This document shows, in pieces, positions 25,563-35,831 of a DNA stretch of 64,000 nt (its first letter is position 1; each line of letters begins with the position of its first letter). The position numbers and the translations under genes were made by a program. Source of the DNA: Chitinophagaceae bacterium (GTDB lineage: Bacteria > Bacteroidota > Bacteroidia > Chitinophagales > Chitinophagaceae). The DNA is taken from NCBI GenBank assembly GCA_021151685.1, contig JAGKWS010000007.1:24819-88818 (forward strand). Reading direction: 5' to 3'. Below the pieces are notes generated by a model, which saw only the letters and a list, made by a program, of their open reading frames with translations, was not told the origin of the DNA and made no database searches.

Positions 25563-26891
25563 TTAGTATCTGTACATTTCTGGCTTGTATGGGCCATACT
25601 TGGGGATACCGAGGTATTCTGATTGAGCATCAGTCAGTTCGTCCAGTACCACACCTACTTTGGCAAGGTGCAAACGAGCTACCTTCTCATCCAGATGCTT
25701 AGGAAGGACATATACCTTGTTCTCGTAGTTGCTGTGGTTGTTCCACAGTTCTATCTGAGCCAGTGCCTGATTGGTGAAAGAGTTACTCATTACGAAGCTT
25801 GGGTGGCCAGTAGCACAACCAAGGTTTACCAGACGGCCTTCTGCCAAAATGATGATGTCTTTACCATCTACATTATACAGGTCTACCTGAGGCTTAATGG
25901 TATCTTTAGTATGACCATAAGCACCATTCAACCAAGCCATATCTATTTCGATATCGAAGTGACCGATATTACAAACAATAGCTTTGTCCTTCATCAGGCG
26001 GAAGTGCTGTTCTGTAATGAGGTCGCGGCAACCAGATGCAGTTACGATGATATCTGCTTCTTTTACAGCGTCTATCATGCGTTTTACTTCAAAGCCATCC
26101 ATAGCAGCCTGCAGGGCGCATATAGGATCTATTTCGGTAACAATTACACGGGCACCTGCACCACGCAGCGATTCTGCTGAACCTTTACCAACGTCGCCAT
26201 AACCACCTACTACAGCTACTTTACCAGCCATCATCACATCTGTAGCACGGCGAATAGCGTCTACCAGACTTTCTTTACAACCATACTTGTTATCAAACTT
26301 AGACTTTGTTACAGAGTCATTCACGTTGATAGCAGGCATTGGCAGCGTACCTTTGGCCATACGCTCGTACAGGCGATGTACACCGGTAGTAGTTTCTTCA
26401 CTTAGCCCTTTAATATGCTGAATGAGTTCGGTGTAGTTATCCAGTACGATGTTGGTGAGGTCACCACCGTCATCCAGAATCATGTTCAGTGGGCGGTCTT
26501 CGCTACCAAAGAACAGTGTTTGTTCAATGCACCAGTCAGCTTCCTGAAGGGTCTGACCTTTCCATGCAAAAACACCTATTCCGGCAGCAGCAATTGCGGC
26601 GGCGGCGTGGTCTTGGGTCGAGAAGATATTACAAGAGCTCCAGCGCACTTCTGCACCCAAAGCTACCAGTGTTTCAATCAGCACAGCAGTTTGTATCGTC
26701 ATATGCAGACAACCAGCTATACGGGCACCCTTCAGTGGTTGCTTGGGTCCGTACTCCTCACGTATTGCCATCAATCCAGGCATTTCTGCCTCTGCCAGCC
26801 TAATCTCCTTACGGCCCCATTCTGCCAGACTAATGTCTTGTACCTTGTATGGCAGTTTGAAATCAATTGTCGAACGAGTCATTGTGCTCAT
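25563..26891 (-). CDS. ahcY: Adenosylhomocysteinase
   Basis: This 442-residue NAD-dependent hydrolase splits S-adenosylhomocysteine into homocysteine and adenosine, which keeps methyltransferases from product inhibition. It shows '[15 protein letters not shown]' and '[18 protein letters not shown]' in the substrate domain, GYGDVGKG as the NAD-binding Rossmann motif and the C-terminal 'YKPEMYRY' of the tetramer tail. The start [11 protein letters not shown] at 26891 is chosen because a -7 element lies at 26919-26926, with the longer reading from 26921 beginning inside it. Single-gene unit with terminator. Confidence 0.97.
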   Translation of the reverse strand: MSTMTRSTIDFKLPYKVQDISLAEWGRKEIRLAEAEMPGLMAIREEYGPKQPLKGARIAGCLHMTIQTAVLIETLVALGAEVRWSSCNIFSTQDHAAAAIAAAGIGVFAWKGQTLQEADWCIEQTLFFGSEDRPLNMILDDGGDLTNIVLDNYTELIQHIKGLSEETTTGVHRLYERMAKGTLPMPAINVNDSVTKSKFDNKYGCKESLVDAIRRATDVMMAGKVAVVGGYGDVGKGSAESLRGAGARVIVTEIDPICALQAAMDGFEVKRMIDAVKEADIIVTASGCRDLITEQHFRLMKDKAIVCNIGHFDIEIDMAWLNGAYGHTKDTIKPQVDLYNVDGKDIIILAEGRLVNLGCATGHPSFVMSNSFTNQALAQIELWNNHSNYENKVYVLPKHLDEKVARLHLAKVGVVLDELTDAQSEYLGIPKYGPYKPEMYRY

Positions 26892-26918
26892 AACCTTTCT
26901 GTTAGTTAGAATTTTGCG

Positions 26919-26926
26919 CAAATGTA
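26919..26926 (-). promoter_or_regulatory. -7 promoter element of ahcY
   Basis: TACATTTG on the minus strand, about 27 bases before the ATG at 26891; no good TTG at -33 spacing. Confidence 0.55.
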
Positions 26927-26961
26927 AGGAGATTTGAACGAATAATATTTTTATAGTTCAT

Positions 26962-26992
26962 TTGTATTTTCGAAAAAAGGGTGCTACTTTTG
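26962..26992 (+). promoter_or_regulatory. Promoter of tRNA-Leu(GAG)
   Basis: TTG (26962-26964), 20-base spacer, TACTTTTG (26985-26992), followed by GCACTCCCT. The mature tRNA begins 13 bases after the -7 element. Block identical to that of tRNA-Leu(CAG). Confidence 0.8.
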
Positions 26993-27005
26993 CACTCCCT
27001 CAGAT

Positions 27006-27090
27006 GCGGCGATGGCGAAACTGGTAGACGCACTACTTTGAGGTGGTAGCGCCTGTAACGGGCGTGGGAGTTCGAATCTCCTTTGCCGCA
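27006..27090 (+). tRNA. tRNA-Leu, anticodon GAG
   Basis: This is an 85-nt long-variable-arm tRNA. The acceptor stem is GCGGCGA with TTGCCGC (one G-U pair) and discriminator A at 27090. Anticodon stem CTACT pairs imperfectly with GGTAG, with loop TTGAGGT giving GAG. The variable arm is cgcctgtaacgggcg and the T-loop GTTCGAATC. The 3' CCA is not encoded (CAC follows), unlike the tRNA-Leu(CAG) gene in this window, so CCA addition by nucleotidyltransferase is required. Own promoter and terminator. Confidence 0.95.
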
Positions 27091-27100
27091 CACAAGAATG

Positions 27101-27134
27101 ATAGGACAAACCCGAAAGGTTTGTCCTATTTTAG
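27101..27134 (+). terminator. Terminator of tRNA-Leu(GAG)
   Basis: Perfect 12-bp stem ataggacaaacc (27101-27112) / ggtttgtcctat (27118-27129), loop cgaaa, then TTTT. Confidence 0.9.
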
Positions 27135-27279
27135 TTTACACGTTTTGAGGTGGTATTTCTCACATCCATAATGCTACCAAGTAGATATTGCCAGTTATAT
27201 TCAGGGTAATTGATTTGGTTTTGTGTATTACATTTCTGCTATCATTTTTATTCTCACATATCTCGCATTGATAGTGGTT

Positions 27280-27287
27280 TACATTTG
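27280..27287 (+). promoter_or_regulatory. -7 promoter element of secreted nuclease gene
   Basis: TACATTTG at 34 bases before the ATG at 27322, giving a short 5' leader of roughly 30 bases. No well-spaced TTG. Confidence 0.5.
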
Positions 27288-27321
27288 TACTGTGCAATGT
27301 TTTGTTAGAATAAAGGCAGGT

Positions 27322-28599
27322 ATGCTAAAGCATATTGTTGGTTTGGTGCTTGTATTGGTTTTTGCGGTTTGTGCTGGTGCACAGGTGCCACAAGGCATTG
27401 CTTATCAGGCGGTGCCACATAGTAGCACTGGTGCTGTGCTTTCTAATGCACCTATAACTGTGCGCTTCAGTATCAGAGAATTGGCCTTTGGTGGCCCGGT
27501 TAGGTATCGGGAGACGCATAATATTACAACCACAGCCAGTGGCTTGTTTTCTGTTAACATTGGCATGGGTACCCCAGTTGCCGGCACATTCAGCAATATC
27601 AACTGGTCTTCGGGTAGTTTTTTTCTGCAGGTAGAGCTGGACCCTATGGGTGGCAGCACATTTATTGACATTGGCACACAGCAAATGATGAGTGTACCGT
27701 ATGCGCTACTGGCAGGTGGTGTGAAGTTGAGGGTGAGTAATGCTGGCGATACGCTGTTTTCTGGTAATGGAAATTATATTATTGTACCAGGTATCAGCGT
27801 GGCAAACTGTATTTTTCAGACCGACACTTTGCCTACCCGCGATGATAATATGGCTATGGGCAACCCCAGCAATGCCACTACCAATGCAGCCGATTCGAAT
27901 AACTACCTCATAATCCGTCATCAGTATACGTTGTCTTATAATAACCAAAAAGGTATTGCCAACTGGGTGAGTTGGCATCTCAGCAATGCATGGAAGGGTG
28001 CTGCTACGCGTTGTAATTGTTTCACTCAGGAGACATTGCTACCTGCAGGGTATTACCGGGCTACTACTACCAATTATACTGGTACTGGTTTTGATAGGGG
28101 CCATCTGTGCCCGTCGGACGACAGAGATGGTAGTGACACAGATAATGCGGCCACCTTCAAAATGACCAATATAGCACCACAAGCCCCAGTACTCAACCAG
28201 CAGACTTGGGAGGATTTGGAGCGGTATTGTCGCACACTTATTACCGAAGGGAATGAGTTATATATTATGTCCGGTAGTTATGGGATAGGTGGTGCTGGTA
28301 GCCTTGGTGGCTCTACAAGCAGTATTGCTACAGGGCGCATAGCGGTTTCGGCCTTTTTCTGGAAGGTGATTGTGGTGTTGCCACAGGGCTCTAATGATGT
28401 ATGCCGGGTAAATGCAACAACACGTATTATAGCTGTTGCTATGCCCAATGTGCAAACCGTCTCTGCATATCCTTGGGGTTATTATCGTACGTCGGTAGAT
28501 GCTATTGAAAGTGCAACGGGATTCAATCTGCTATCGCAGGTGCCAACACCTGTACAAGCTATTTTGGAAGCAACAGTAGATGCCGGTGCAACTTATTAG
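27322..28599 (+). CDS. Secreted DNA/RNA non-specific endonuclease
   Basis: This 425-residue protein has a signal peptide (MLKHIVGLVLVLVFAVCAGAQ). Residues 22-131 match a Bacteroidota N-terminal module of extracellular proteins ('VPQGIAYQAV', 'NITTTASGLFSVNIGMG', 'QMMSVPYALLAG'). Residues about 165-415 are an NUC1/Serratia-type beta-beta-alpha-metal nuclease with the catalytic DRGH at 258-261 (general base His261) and the Mg-binding Asn292 in 'NQQTW', followed by Glu300. It should cut extracellular DNA and RNA for nutrient uptake or defence. The ATG at 27322 begins the signal peptide; earlier in-frame codons lie on top of the promoter. Confidence 0.93.
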   Translation: MLKHIVGLVLVLVFAVCAGAQVPQGIAYQAVPHSSTGAVLSNAPITVRFSIRELAFGGPVRYRETHNITTTASGLFSVNIGMGTPVAGTFSNINWSSGSFFLQVELDPMGGSTFIDIGTQQMMSVPYALLAGGVKLRVSNAGDTLFSGNGNYIIVPGISVANCIFQTDTLPTRDDNMAMGNPSNATTNAADSNNYLIIRHQYTLSYNNQKGIANWVSWHLSNAWKGAATRCNCFTQETLLPAGYYRATTTNYTGTGFDRGHLCPSDDRDGSDTDNAATFKMTNIAPQAPVLNQQTWEDLERYCRTLITEGNELYIMSGSYGIGGAGSLGGSTSSIATGRIAVSAFFWKVIVVLPQGSNDVCRVNATTRIIAVAMPNVQTVSAYPWGYYRTSVDAIESATGFNLLSQVPTPVQAILEATVDAGATY

Positions 28600-28782
28600 A
28601 ACCTGATAATTCAGCATTAGTGAAGATGCCGGAAGTGCTTAAAAAAATGATTTTTAAGGACTACCGCGCTTTCTACAATAAATTACATGATAATATAGTG
28701 TTGTGTGTTTTGTTGCGCCATCTACACTTGCTCATTATGTGTTTTGCAACGGAGTGTACTTGTTGCTATGCAAAAAAACAGT

Positions 28783-29175
28783 TTATTGTTGTGTTTGCTT
28801 CATTACCCCAAGTGCCACCCACACCCAACCAAGTATGAAAAAAACACCACCTATGGGCGTAAGAATGCCCATGGGGCCAATACTGGTGCCCAGAATACCT
28901 GTGTAAACGATAGCATATAACGAGCCGCTGAACAGCAGAATACCTGTGATGAAGAATGTGGTGGCCAATGACAGCATTTTGTGCGGGTAATGGCTGTACA
29001 GGATGCCCGTGATGATGAGGGCCAAACTATGGTAAAAATGGTAACGCACACCAGTCTCGTATACCAAAAGACGCTCTGGTGTCACCAGATTTTTGAGCCC
29101 GTGTGCGCCAAACGCACCCAACATTACTGCTATTGCCGCAAACAGAGTACCCGCTACAATTGCCTTTTTATACAT
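28783..29175 (-). CDS. DUF423-family small membrane protein
   Basis: This 130-residue protein has four membrane segments and the family pattern 'MLGAFGAHGLKN' (about 18-29) and 'RYHFYHSLALI'. DUF423 (YgdD-like) proteins are inner-membrane proteins of unknown function. The ATG at 29175 overlaps the aroK stop by eight bases, which indicates translational coupling to shikimate kinase. An alternative longer reading (to 29244) lies inside aroK and is not supported. Confidence 0.9.
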   Translation of the reverse strand: MYKKAIVAGTLFAAIAVMLGAFGAHGLKNLVTPERLLVYETGVRYHFYHSLALIITGILYSHYPHKMLSLATTFFITGILLFSGSLYAIVYTGILGTSIGPMGILTPIGGVFFILGWVWVALGVMKQTQQ

Positions 29176-29683
29176 TGCCGGAAATTTGCCCAAAGGTAGC
29201 AACCGAAATGTCGTTATTACGTAAAATAACATGCGCCTCTTCATAAAAAGGTCGGCGGGCCATCATCAGGGTTCTCAGTGTGTCTGTAATATTGGTGGTA
29301 GCATGCAACAAAGGCCTGCGGGTAGCGTCATTTGCAATATTGGCCACCAACTGTTCTATAGTAGATTCGAGGTAAATGACCAGACCTGCCAGCTTCATGG
29401 TGCGCATATTGCTATGAAAGCAGGGGGTGCCACCACCACAGGCAATTACTGCATTGTGGCTGGTATGCCTTATTAGTTCTATTAGACGTTGATGTTCAAT
29501 CTGCCGGAAGCCACGCTCGCCGCGCATTTCAAAAATCTCTTCTATGGTATTTTGTTCTTGTGTCTCTATCCATCTATCCAGGTCGTAGAATTGCATTCGG
29601 TATTCGTCCGCAATTTTTTTGCCCCAGTATGTTTTGCCTACCCCCGGCATACCCACTAAAAATACTTTGTGCGAAAATGACAT
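29168..29683 (-). CDS. aroK: Shikimate kinase
   Basis: This 171-residue enzyme phosphorylates shikimate with ATP in aromatic amino-acid synthesis. It has the P-loop GMPGVGKT (11-18), the Mg/substrate residues Asp34 and Asp36 ('FYDLDRW'), Arg60-type 'RGFRQIEHQ', the GGG of shikimate binding (83-85) and the lid arginines 'DATRRPLL' near 118. The length is standard. It is translationally coupled to the DUF423 gene. Confidence 0.95.
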   Translation of the reverse strand: MSFSHKVFLVGMPGVGKTYWGKKIADEYRMQFYDLDRWIETQEQNTIEEIFEMRGERGFRQIEHQRLIELIRHTSHNAVIACGGGTPCFHSNMRTMKLAGLVIYLESTIEQLVANIANDATRRPLLHATTNITDTLRTLMMARRPFYEEAHVILRNNDISVATFGQISGNV

Positions 29684-29807
29684 AGGTTGCTACATAAAAA
29701 TAGTGACAAATGAACGAGTAGGTCTGTTGTTGCAAAACCTGTCTTGTTTTGCTCGAAATACTGCTATCAAGAGACAAGCATTGCATCTGAAAACTGGCTC
29801 TACAATA

Positions 29808-29854
29808 CAAAAAACTACATCTGCGTAACAAAGAGTAGTTAGCAGATGTAGTTT
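29808..29854 (-). terminator. Terminator of lptE-TPR-secG operon
   Basis: Perfect 13-bp inverted repeat aaactacatctgc (29812-29824) / gcagatgtagttt (29842-29854), with a T tract on the minus strand side (forward aaaa at 29808-29811). Confidence 0.85.
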
Positions 29855-29876
29855 CTATTTGTAGTATTGAAAATGT

Positions 29877-30179
29877 TTATTTCTTACCGTTAGCAGGTGC
29901 CGAAGCAGGAGCTGATTTTGACTGTGTAGACTTGCTATTTTTTACGCCTTCGGGCTTCTGAAAAAACATAACAGATATAATACTAAGACCTGCAATAGTA
30001 CTTATCAGTATCCATGTGCCTTTTTCCATTACATCGGTAGTTTGCTTTACACCCATTACCTGAGAACTCATGCTGCCAAAACTACCCTGAAGGCCACCGC
30101 CCTTAGGGTTTTGAACCAGAATGAATAATGCCAAAACTACACAAGCAACAAGAATAAGTAGCGTTATTATGGTAATCAT
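29877..30179 (-). CDS. secG: Preprotein translocase subunit SecG
   Basis: This 100-residue protein has two membrane segments (about 1-22 and 50-75) joined by the SecG loop 'LVQNPKGGGLQGSFGS', typical of this translocon subunit. The tail is Ala/Ser/Lys-rich. SecG supports SecA-driven export through SecYE in the inner membrane. The ATG overlaps the stop of the upstream TPR gene in ATGA (30176-30179). Confidence 0.95.
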   Translation of the reverse strand: MITIITLLILVACVVLALFILVQNPKGGGLQGSFGSMSSQVMGVKQTTDVMEKGTWILISTIAGLSIISVMFFQKPEGVKNSKSTQSKSAPASAPANGKK

Positions 30180-31609
30180 GATTGATTTTCCTTTAAGATT
30201 TCTTTTATTTTGTCGGCAAAGTAAGCATTTTTTTGAGGATTGCGCAAACTTAATTTGCGATACATTTCTACTGCTTTATCAAGCTTGCCTTGCTTTACGT
30301 ATATCTCTGCCAGAGATTCGCTCATCAGGCCATCTTCGCGGGTTATAGAGTTTACGGCCATTTCGAAAACGTTCTCTGGTATTTCCTCATTTTCTTCTTC
30401 TATTGCGGCTGCCAGTTTTTCTTTTTGCCACATGCTTTTCAGTGCCTTCTGGTCTTTGTTTTCTTCCTTCTGTCGCTCTGTAGTGCTTTTGAAATGTAGC
30501 AACCATTCTGAAAAACTCATCATTACCATTAGCGATCTATGCTCATAAGACCGCAAACTGTCTATTTCTTGCGGCATGTTGGCAGGTATTTTTTCGCCTT
30601 GTTGCAGGAAATAGTCGTCGGTGTATACCGGATATATCAGCGGTTTATCGTTAGTGTTGTTTCGTATATTCTCGTTTTGTTTAGTAGCAACGGTTTCGGC
30701 AGGTGTAGCACTGGTAGGCACATTTTTTTCGCTACCGGTCCAAAATTGCTCATGTTGCGCTTCTATATGCTGTATTACATCGTCTGTAATTAGGCTATTC
30801 AGTGTTGTTTTATCAACGGTAACAGGTGTTTCGGTAGGCGGGGTTATTGCATCAATGTCGTTTGCATCTGGCACTGTTGTAGCAACACTATTCTCTGTGG
30901 TAGCGAGCAATGAAGCAAATACATCATTAGCGTTCGGGCTTGCAGTTTCGGTTACCGCATTTACTGAATCTACTACAGTTTTTTCTTCTGCTGTATCTAC
31001 GGCCAGTGCGGCTACTATGGGCTCTTCTTGTAATTCTACAGCATTGGCTACAGCAGTATTTACAGTAGCTGCTTCGTCTGCGGGCACAACGGTGTGTGTG
31101 TCTGAACCATTTGTTGTGTTGTGTTCAATTTCATTTACCGGGGCTACAGCATCAACTCCACCTTCTACCGTGGCAATAGGGTTAGCTATAGGAGGCGGGC
31201 TGATTTCAGAATCCAGAGCAGCATCAACGGATGCCGGCAACAATGGTTCAATCCCTTCCGAAATGCCAACCGGAGGCACCAATGGTTCTACCATTGTGGG
31301 GGGCACTTCCAGTAATGGTTCCTTTTCTGCTGCAACAACGGGTGCTGGCTGCTGTGTGGCATAACTGGTATCTGCATTCAGAAAATCGCAAAACAGCATC
31401 CAGTCGCCCATGTAAGAGTTCATAGACGACAATAATGCCGGACTGAATGCAGCCGTTTTATTTTTATGGTATGCCTCCAAATACCTTGCAGGAACAAAGT
31501 ACGGGAAAGACTGACGAAACCCACCAATACTGCTTATATCCGCATCTGAGATGCGGCCGGGGTGGTCCATCAAGTCCGACAAATATGCTATGGATGCTTG
31601 TTTGGTCAT
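30176..31609 (-). CDS. TPR-containing protein with low-complexity middle
   Basis: This 477-residue protein has no signal peptide. Residues 1-85 form a conserved-looking helical head ('SQSFPYFVPARYLEAYH'-like). Residues about 90-290 are low-complexity, rich in Val, Ala, Thr and Glu, probably disordered. The C-terminal 100 residues contain TPR-like helices ('SLAEIYVKQGKLDKAVEMYRKLSLRNP'-type). It lies between lptE and secG and overlaps secG by ATGA, so it is part of an envelope-biogenesis operon; the specific job is unknown. The ATG at 31609 is preferred; 31624 is possible and would overlap lptE. Confidence 0.8.
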   Translation of the reverse strand: MTKQASIAYLSDLMDHPGRISDADISSIGGFRQSFPYFVPARYLEAYHKNKTAAFSPALLSSMNSYMGDWMLFCDFLNADTSYATQQPAPVVAAEKEPLLEVPPTMVEPLVPPVGISEGIEPLLPASVDAALDSEISPPPIANPIATVEGGVDAVAPVNEIEHNTTNGSDTHTVVPADEAATVNTAVANAVELQEEPIVAALAVDTAEEKTVVDSVNAVTETASPNANDVFASLLATTENSVATTVPDANDIDAITPPTETPVTVDKTTLNSLITDDVIQHIEAQHEQFWTGSEKNVPTSATPAETVATKQNENIRNNTNDKPLIYPVYTDDYFLQQGEKIPANMPQEIDSLRSYEHRSLMVMMSFSEWLLHFKSTTERQKEENKDQKALKSMWQKEKLAAAIEEENEEIPENVFEMAVNSITREDGLMSESLAEIYVKQGKLDKAVEMYRKLSLRNPQKNAYFADKIKEILKENQS

Positions 31610-31617
31610 AGCTACGG

Positions 31618-32124
31618 CTACCAATTTACGAAAGCTTTATTAAAAATATCATCGGCAATTTGGTTGCCTATGTCCTCTATAAGTGCTGCTTCTACACTTT
31701 GTAGTATTTGCGAAGCATTAAAGTCGGAAAAACGGGTAAATGTTTGTGTAAAATCAGCTTTTTCATTTAGCTTGTTCACAAACTTTACTTCTACAGCTAT
31801 TGTCAACCTGTTTTTCGATGCATTTTGCACACCGGTAGCGGCAGTTACAGTTACCTCATACGTTGTTATCTTACCGGTTATGTCGTAGTCTGGCTCATCG
31901 CTGGTTACCGGTTTCAGCCCGGTTTGCGATAGTATTCTGCGTCTTATTTTTTCGGTAAGTGTAGCACTTAGGCTGGGTACTACATTACGTGCTTTATTTT
32001 CTAACTGGTGTATATTGATTGTTTTACCTTCAATTGTAGCTCCGGAAAAACTATACACCTTGCAACCGGCCAATGGCAACAGCAAGAGAAAAAGAAGTAC
32101 TGATATATAATATACACCCCGCAT
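31618..32124 (-). CDS. lptE: LPS-assembly lipoprotein LptE
   Basis: This 168-residue lipoprotein has a signal peptide ending in PLAGC, so Cys21 is probably lipidated. The mature part has 'VYSFSGATI', 'INIHQLENKA' and a long amphipathic strand/helix pattern matching Bacteroidota LptE, which plugs the LptD barrel and delivers LPS to the outer leaflet. The start at 32124 is supported by the -7 element TATTTTTG at 32134-32141; a reading from 32208 would cross that promoter. It heads an operon with the TPR gene and secG. Confidence 0.88.
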   Translation of the reverse strand: MRGVYYISVLLFLLLLPLAGCKVYSFSGATIEGKTINIHQLENKARNVVPSLSATLTEKIRRRILSQTGLKPVTSDEPDYDITGKITTYEVTVTAATGVQNASKNRLTIAVEVKFVNKLNEKADFTQTFTRFSDFNASQILQSVEAALIEDIGNQIADDIFNKAFVNW

Positions 32125-32133
32125 ACAAGCATG

Positions 32134-32141
32134 CAAAAATA
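32134..32141 (-). promoter_or_regulatory. -7 promoter element of lptE operon
   Basis: TATTTTTG on the minus strand, nine bases before the ATG at 32124. Confidence 0.55.
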
Positions 32142-32316
32142 GTAAAAATAACCGGGAGGCTGTGCAGAGGATTGTGCTGGTTGTACCTGTACAAGGTAAA
32201 AATGCCACATAGCATAGTTTTGTGTATGCAAATACTGCCCAAATGATACTTATATTGTTGCTGCTTATTGTACATCAATTGTTTTTCTTATAGCAGTAGG
32301 CATTGTGTTTTCCCCT

Positions 32317-32324
32317 TACCTTTG
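32317..32324 (+). promoter_or_regulatory. -7 promoter element of thiamine operon
   Basis: TACCTTTG; predicted transcription start near 32330, exactly where the riboswitch P1 helix begins. No well-spaced TTG was found. Confidence 0.6.
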
Positions 32325-32330
32325 TGCCGG

Positions 32331-32413
32331 ACTTTGGGGGTGCCTGTAGATATTATCGGCTGAGATGATACCCTTTGTACCTGATCGGGGTAATGCCTGC
32401 GTAAGGGAAAAGT
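32331..32413 (+). ncRNA. TPP riboswitch (THI element)
   Basis: The conserved THI-box pieces are present in order: GGGGGTGCC (32336-32344), CTGAGATGATACCC (32360-32373), ACCTGATCGGGGTAATGCC (32380-32398) and GCGTAAGGGAA. P1 can pair acttt (32331-32335) with aaagt (32409-32413). It should bind thiamine pyrophosphate and switch off the thi operon. Downstream, tggtgc/gcacca (32417-32431) forms a hairpin that may be part of the expression platform; there is no U-tract, so translational or other control is possible. Confidence 0.93.
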
Positions 32414-32478
32414 TGGTGGTGCTCTGCACCAGTCTGGTCTACAGTTTCTTGCCCTCCCATTGTCTGCTACTTGCAGTC

Positions 32479-32682
32479 ATGAATATATTTGTAAATAACA
32501 AACCGGTAGAAGTGCCTGATGATAGTACCGTTGCAGTTATGCTTTCTGCATTGCAGTTGGCAGCAGGCAATGGAACTGCCCTTGCCGTAAACAGCGATGT
32601 GATAGCCCGGGCCGATTGGGAGAACAGAATATTGCAGCAAAACGATAAAATAATCATCATAAAGGCAACGCAGGGTGGGTAA
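32479..32682 (+). CDS. thiS: Sulfur carrier protein ThiS
   Basis: This 67-residue ubiquitin-like protein ends in Gly-Gly (TQGG), the site of adenylation and thiocarboxylate formation. It delivers sulfur to ThiG for thiazole synthesis. Start MNIFVNNKPVEV at 32479 follows the riboswitch by 65 bases. It is the first gene of the thiamine operon; no ThiF homologue is visible nearby. Confidence 0.95.
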   Translation: MNIFVNNKPVEVPDDSTVAVMLSALQLAAGNGTALAVNSDVIARADWENRILQQNDKIIIIKATQGG

Positions 32683-34580
<1,898 letters not shown>

Positions 34581-34581
<1 letters not shown>

Positions 34582-34618
34582 ACCTTGATTTGAAGGATTT
34601 TTGGATTACTTGATTGAT
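34581..34618 (+). repeat. Left inverted repeat of GxxExxY cassette
   Basis: Begins aaccttgatt, contains aggatt and gatta, and ends cttgat; a GATT-phased sequence that pairs with the right repeat in inverted orientation. Confidence 0.65.
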
Positions 34619-34639
34619 ATTTTCATGCAACAATAGCAA

Positions 34640-35020
34640 ATGCTATATAAAGATATAACTGAAAAAATTATTGCTGCTGCAATGGAGGTACACCGAACTA
34701 TGGGGTGTGGCTTTATGGAGGTAATATATCAACGTGCATTGGAAATTGAAATGAAGCTGATTGGTTTGAACCTCGAAAGAGAAAGAGAAATGTCGATTTA
34801 CTATCGGGGTGTGCACATTGGCAATAGAAGGGTAGATTTTTTCGTAGAAAATAAAATAATGGTGGAACTCAAAGCGGTATCAGAATTGAGTGACGTTCAC
34901 CTTGCTCAGGCAATGAACTATCTTGAAGCATACAATATGGAAATTGGCTTACTGATAAACTTCGGTGCTCGTAGTTTACAATTCAAACGGGTTCATAACA
35001 ATAAAATCTTTAGCCGCTGA
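34640..35020 (+). CDS. GxxExxY-family protein, PD-(D/E)XK nuclease-like
   Basis: This 126-residue protein has the family-naming motif G24-F-M-E27-V-I-Y30 and then a nuclease-like core: Asp66 (RRVDFFV), Glu76-Leu-Lys78 (VELKAV) and Gln90 (HLAQAMNYL). This E...D...ExK...Q order is the PD-(D/E)XK phosphodiesterase arrangement (PF13366-like), so a DNA-cutting or DNA-repair role is plausible but unproven. It has no part in thiamine synthesis that I know of. It splits thiC from thiD and is enclosed by inverted repeats. Codon composition is more A/T-rich than the flanking thi genes, consistent with acquisition. Confidence 0.92.
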   Translation: MLYKDITEKIIAAAMEVHRTMGCGFMEVIYQRALEIEMKLIGLNLEREREMSIYYRGVHIGNRRVDFFVENKIMVELKAVSELSDVHLAQAMNYLEAYNMEIGLLINFGARSLQFKRVHNNKIFSR

Positions 35021-35053
35021 ATTATACGTTGCAAAGCTGCTCCAGCAAAAGCC

Positions 35054-35088
35054 ATCAAGTTAATCTATTAATCCTATGAATCAAGGTT
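35054..35088 (-). repeat. Right inverted repeat of GxxExxY cassette, overlapping thiD start
   Basis: Forward sequence starts atcaagttaatc and ends gaatcaaggtt; its reverse complement aligns to the left repeat (28/35, one gap). The thiD ATG (35076-35078) lies inside it, so thiD residues 1-4 are encoded by the repeat. Confidence 0.65.
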
Positions 35089-35831
35089 CTACCGTTGTTT
35101 TATCTATAGCCGGTTTCGACCCATCGGCAGGTGCGGGTGTGCTTGCCGATGTAAAGACCTTTGAGGCAAATGGGGTGTATGGTATGGCGGTTGTTGCTGC
35201 ACTTACATGGCAGAATGACAAAGAGTTTGACAGGGTGCAATGGGTACCAGTGCATGATATAAAAGAACAGGTGCTGGTGTTGCTAAGACGATTTACCATC
35301 ACACATATCAAAATTGGCTTGATGGAAAGTGTGCCGGTATTGCAGGAAATTGTCGATTTTTTACATTCTGTTATTCAAGATCCGGTTATTGTGTACGACC
35401 CTATTTTGCGTGCATCGGCCGGTTTTGAATTTCACAACAGCCCCGTATTGATGACTCAGGCATTGAGGGGTATATACTGTGTTACCCCCAATTTGCCAGA
35501 GGCATCGTTGATATGGGGCGGAACCGATATGAATGAAACTTTGGAAGGAGTAAGTGAAACAACGAATGTGTACCTGAAAGGGGGGCATGCCGATGGCGAT
35601 ACAGTAACAGATTTGTTGTACACGGCCGATCATACCTACGCATTCCCCAAAGACAGGATACCCAATGGTGCCAAGCATGGCAGCGGCTGTGTGCTCTCAG
35701 CTGCGTTGACAGCCCAATTGGCAAAGGGGCATAACATAGCCACTGCGGCCGAATTGGCCAATGTGTATACCCACCGGTATTTGGGGAGTACTACCACATT
35801 ATTGGGCATTCATCAACGGTTTGACGCATGA
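35076..35831 (+). CDS. thiD: Hydroxymethylpyrimidine/phosphomethylpyrimidine kinase
   Basis: This 251-residue ribokinase-fold enzyme phosphorylates HMP and HMP-P. Visible motifs are 'SIAGFDPSAGAGVLADVKTF' at the N-terminus and 'KHGSGCVLSAALTAQLA' near residue 210, the anion hole and catalytic region. The N-terminal codons come from the cassette's right inverted repeat; the protein is still complete from 'TVVLSIAGFDPS'. The stop overlaps the thiE start in ATGA (35828-35831). Confidence 0.95.
   Translation: MNQGSTVVLSIAGFDPSAGAGVLADVKTFEANGVYGMAVVAALTWQNDKEFDRVQWVPVHDIKEQVLVLLRRFTITHIKIGLMESVPVLQEIVDFLHSVIQDPVIVYDPILRASAGFEFHNSPVLMTQALRGIYCVTPNLPEASLIWGGTDMNETLEGVSETTNVYLKGGHADGDTVTDLLYTADHTYAFPKDRIPNGAKHGSGCVLSAALTAQLAKGHNIATAAELANVYTHRYLGSTTTLLGIHQRFDA

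Noticed and set aside
26902..27093. 63-residue minus-strand frame over tRNA-Leu(GAG)
   Set aside because: It lies on the antisense of the tRNA gene and its promoter.
28620..28838. 72-residue plus-strand frame after the nuclease gene
   Set aside because: It runs into the DUF423 gene on the other strand, has no signal or family pattern and no promoter.
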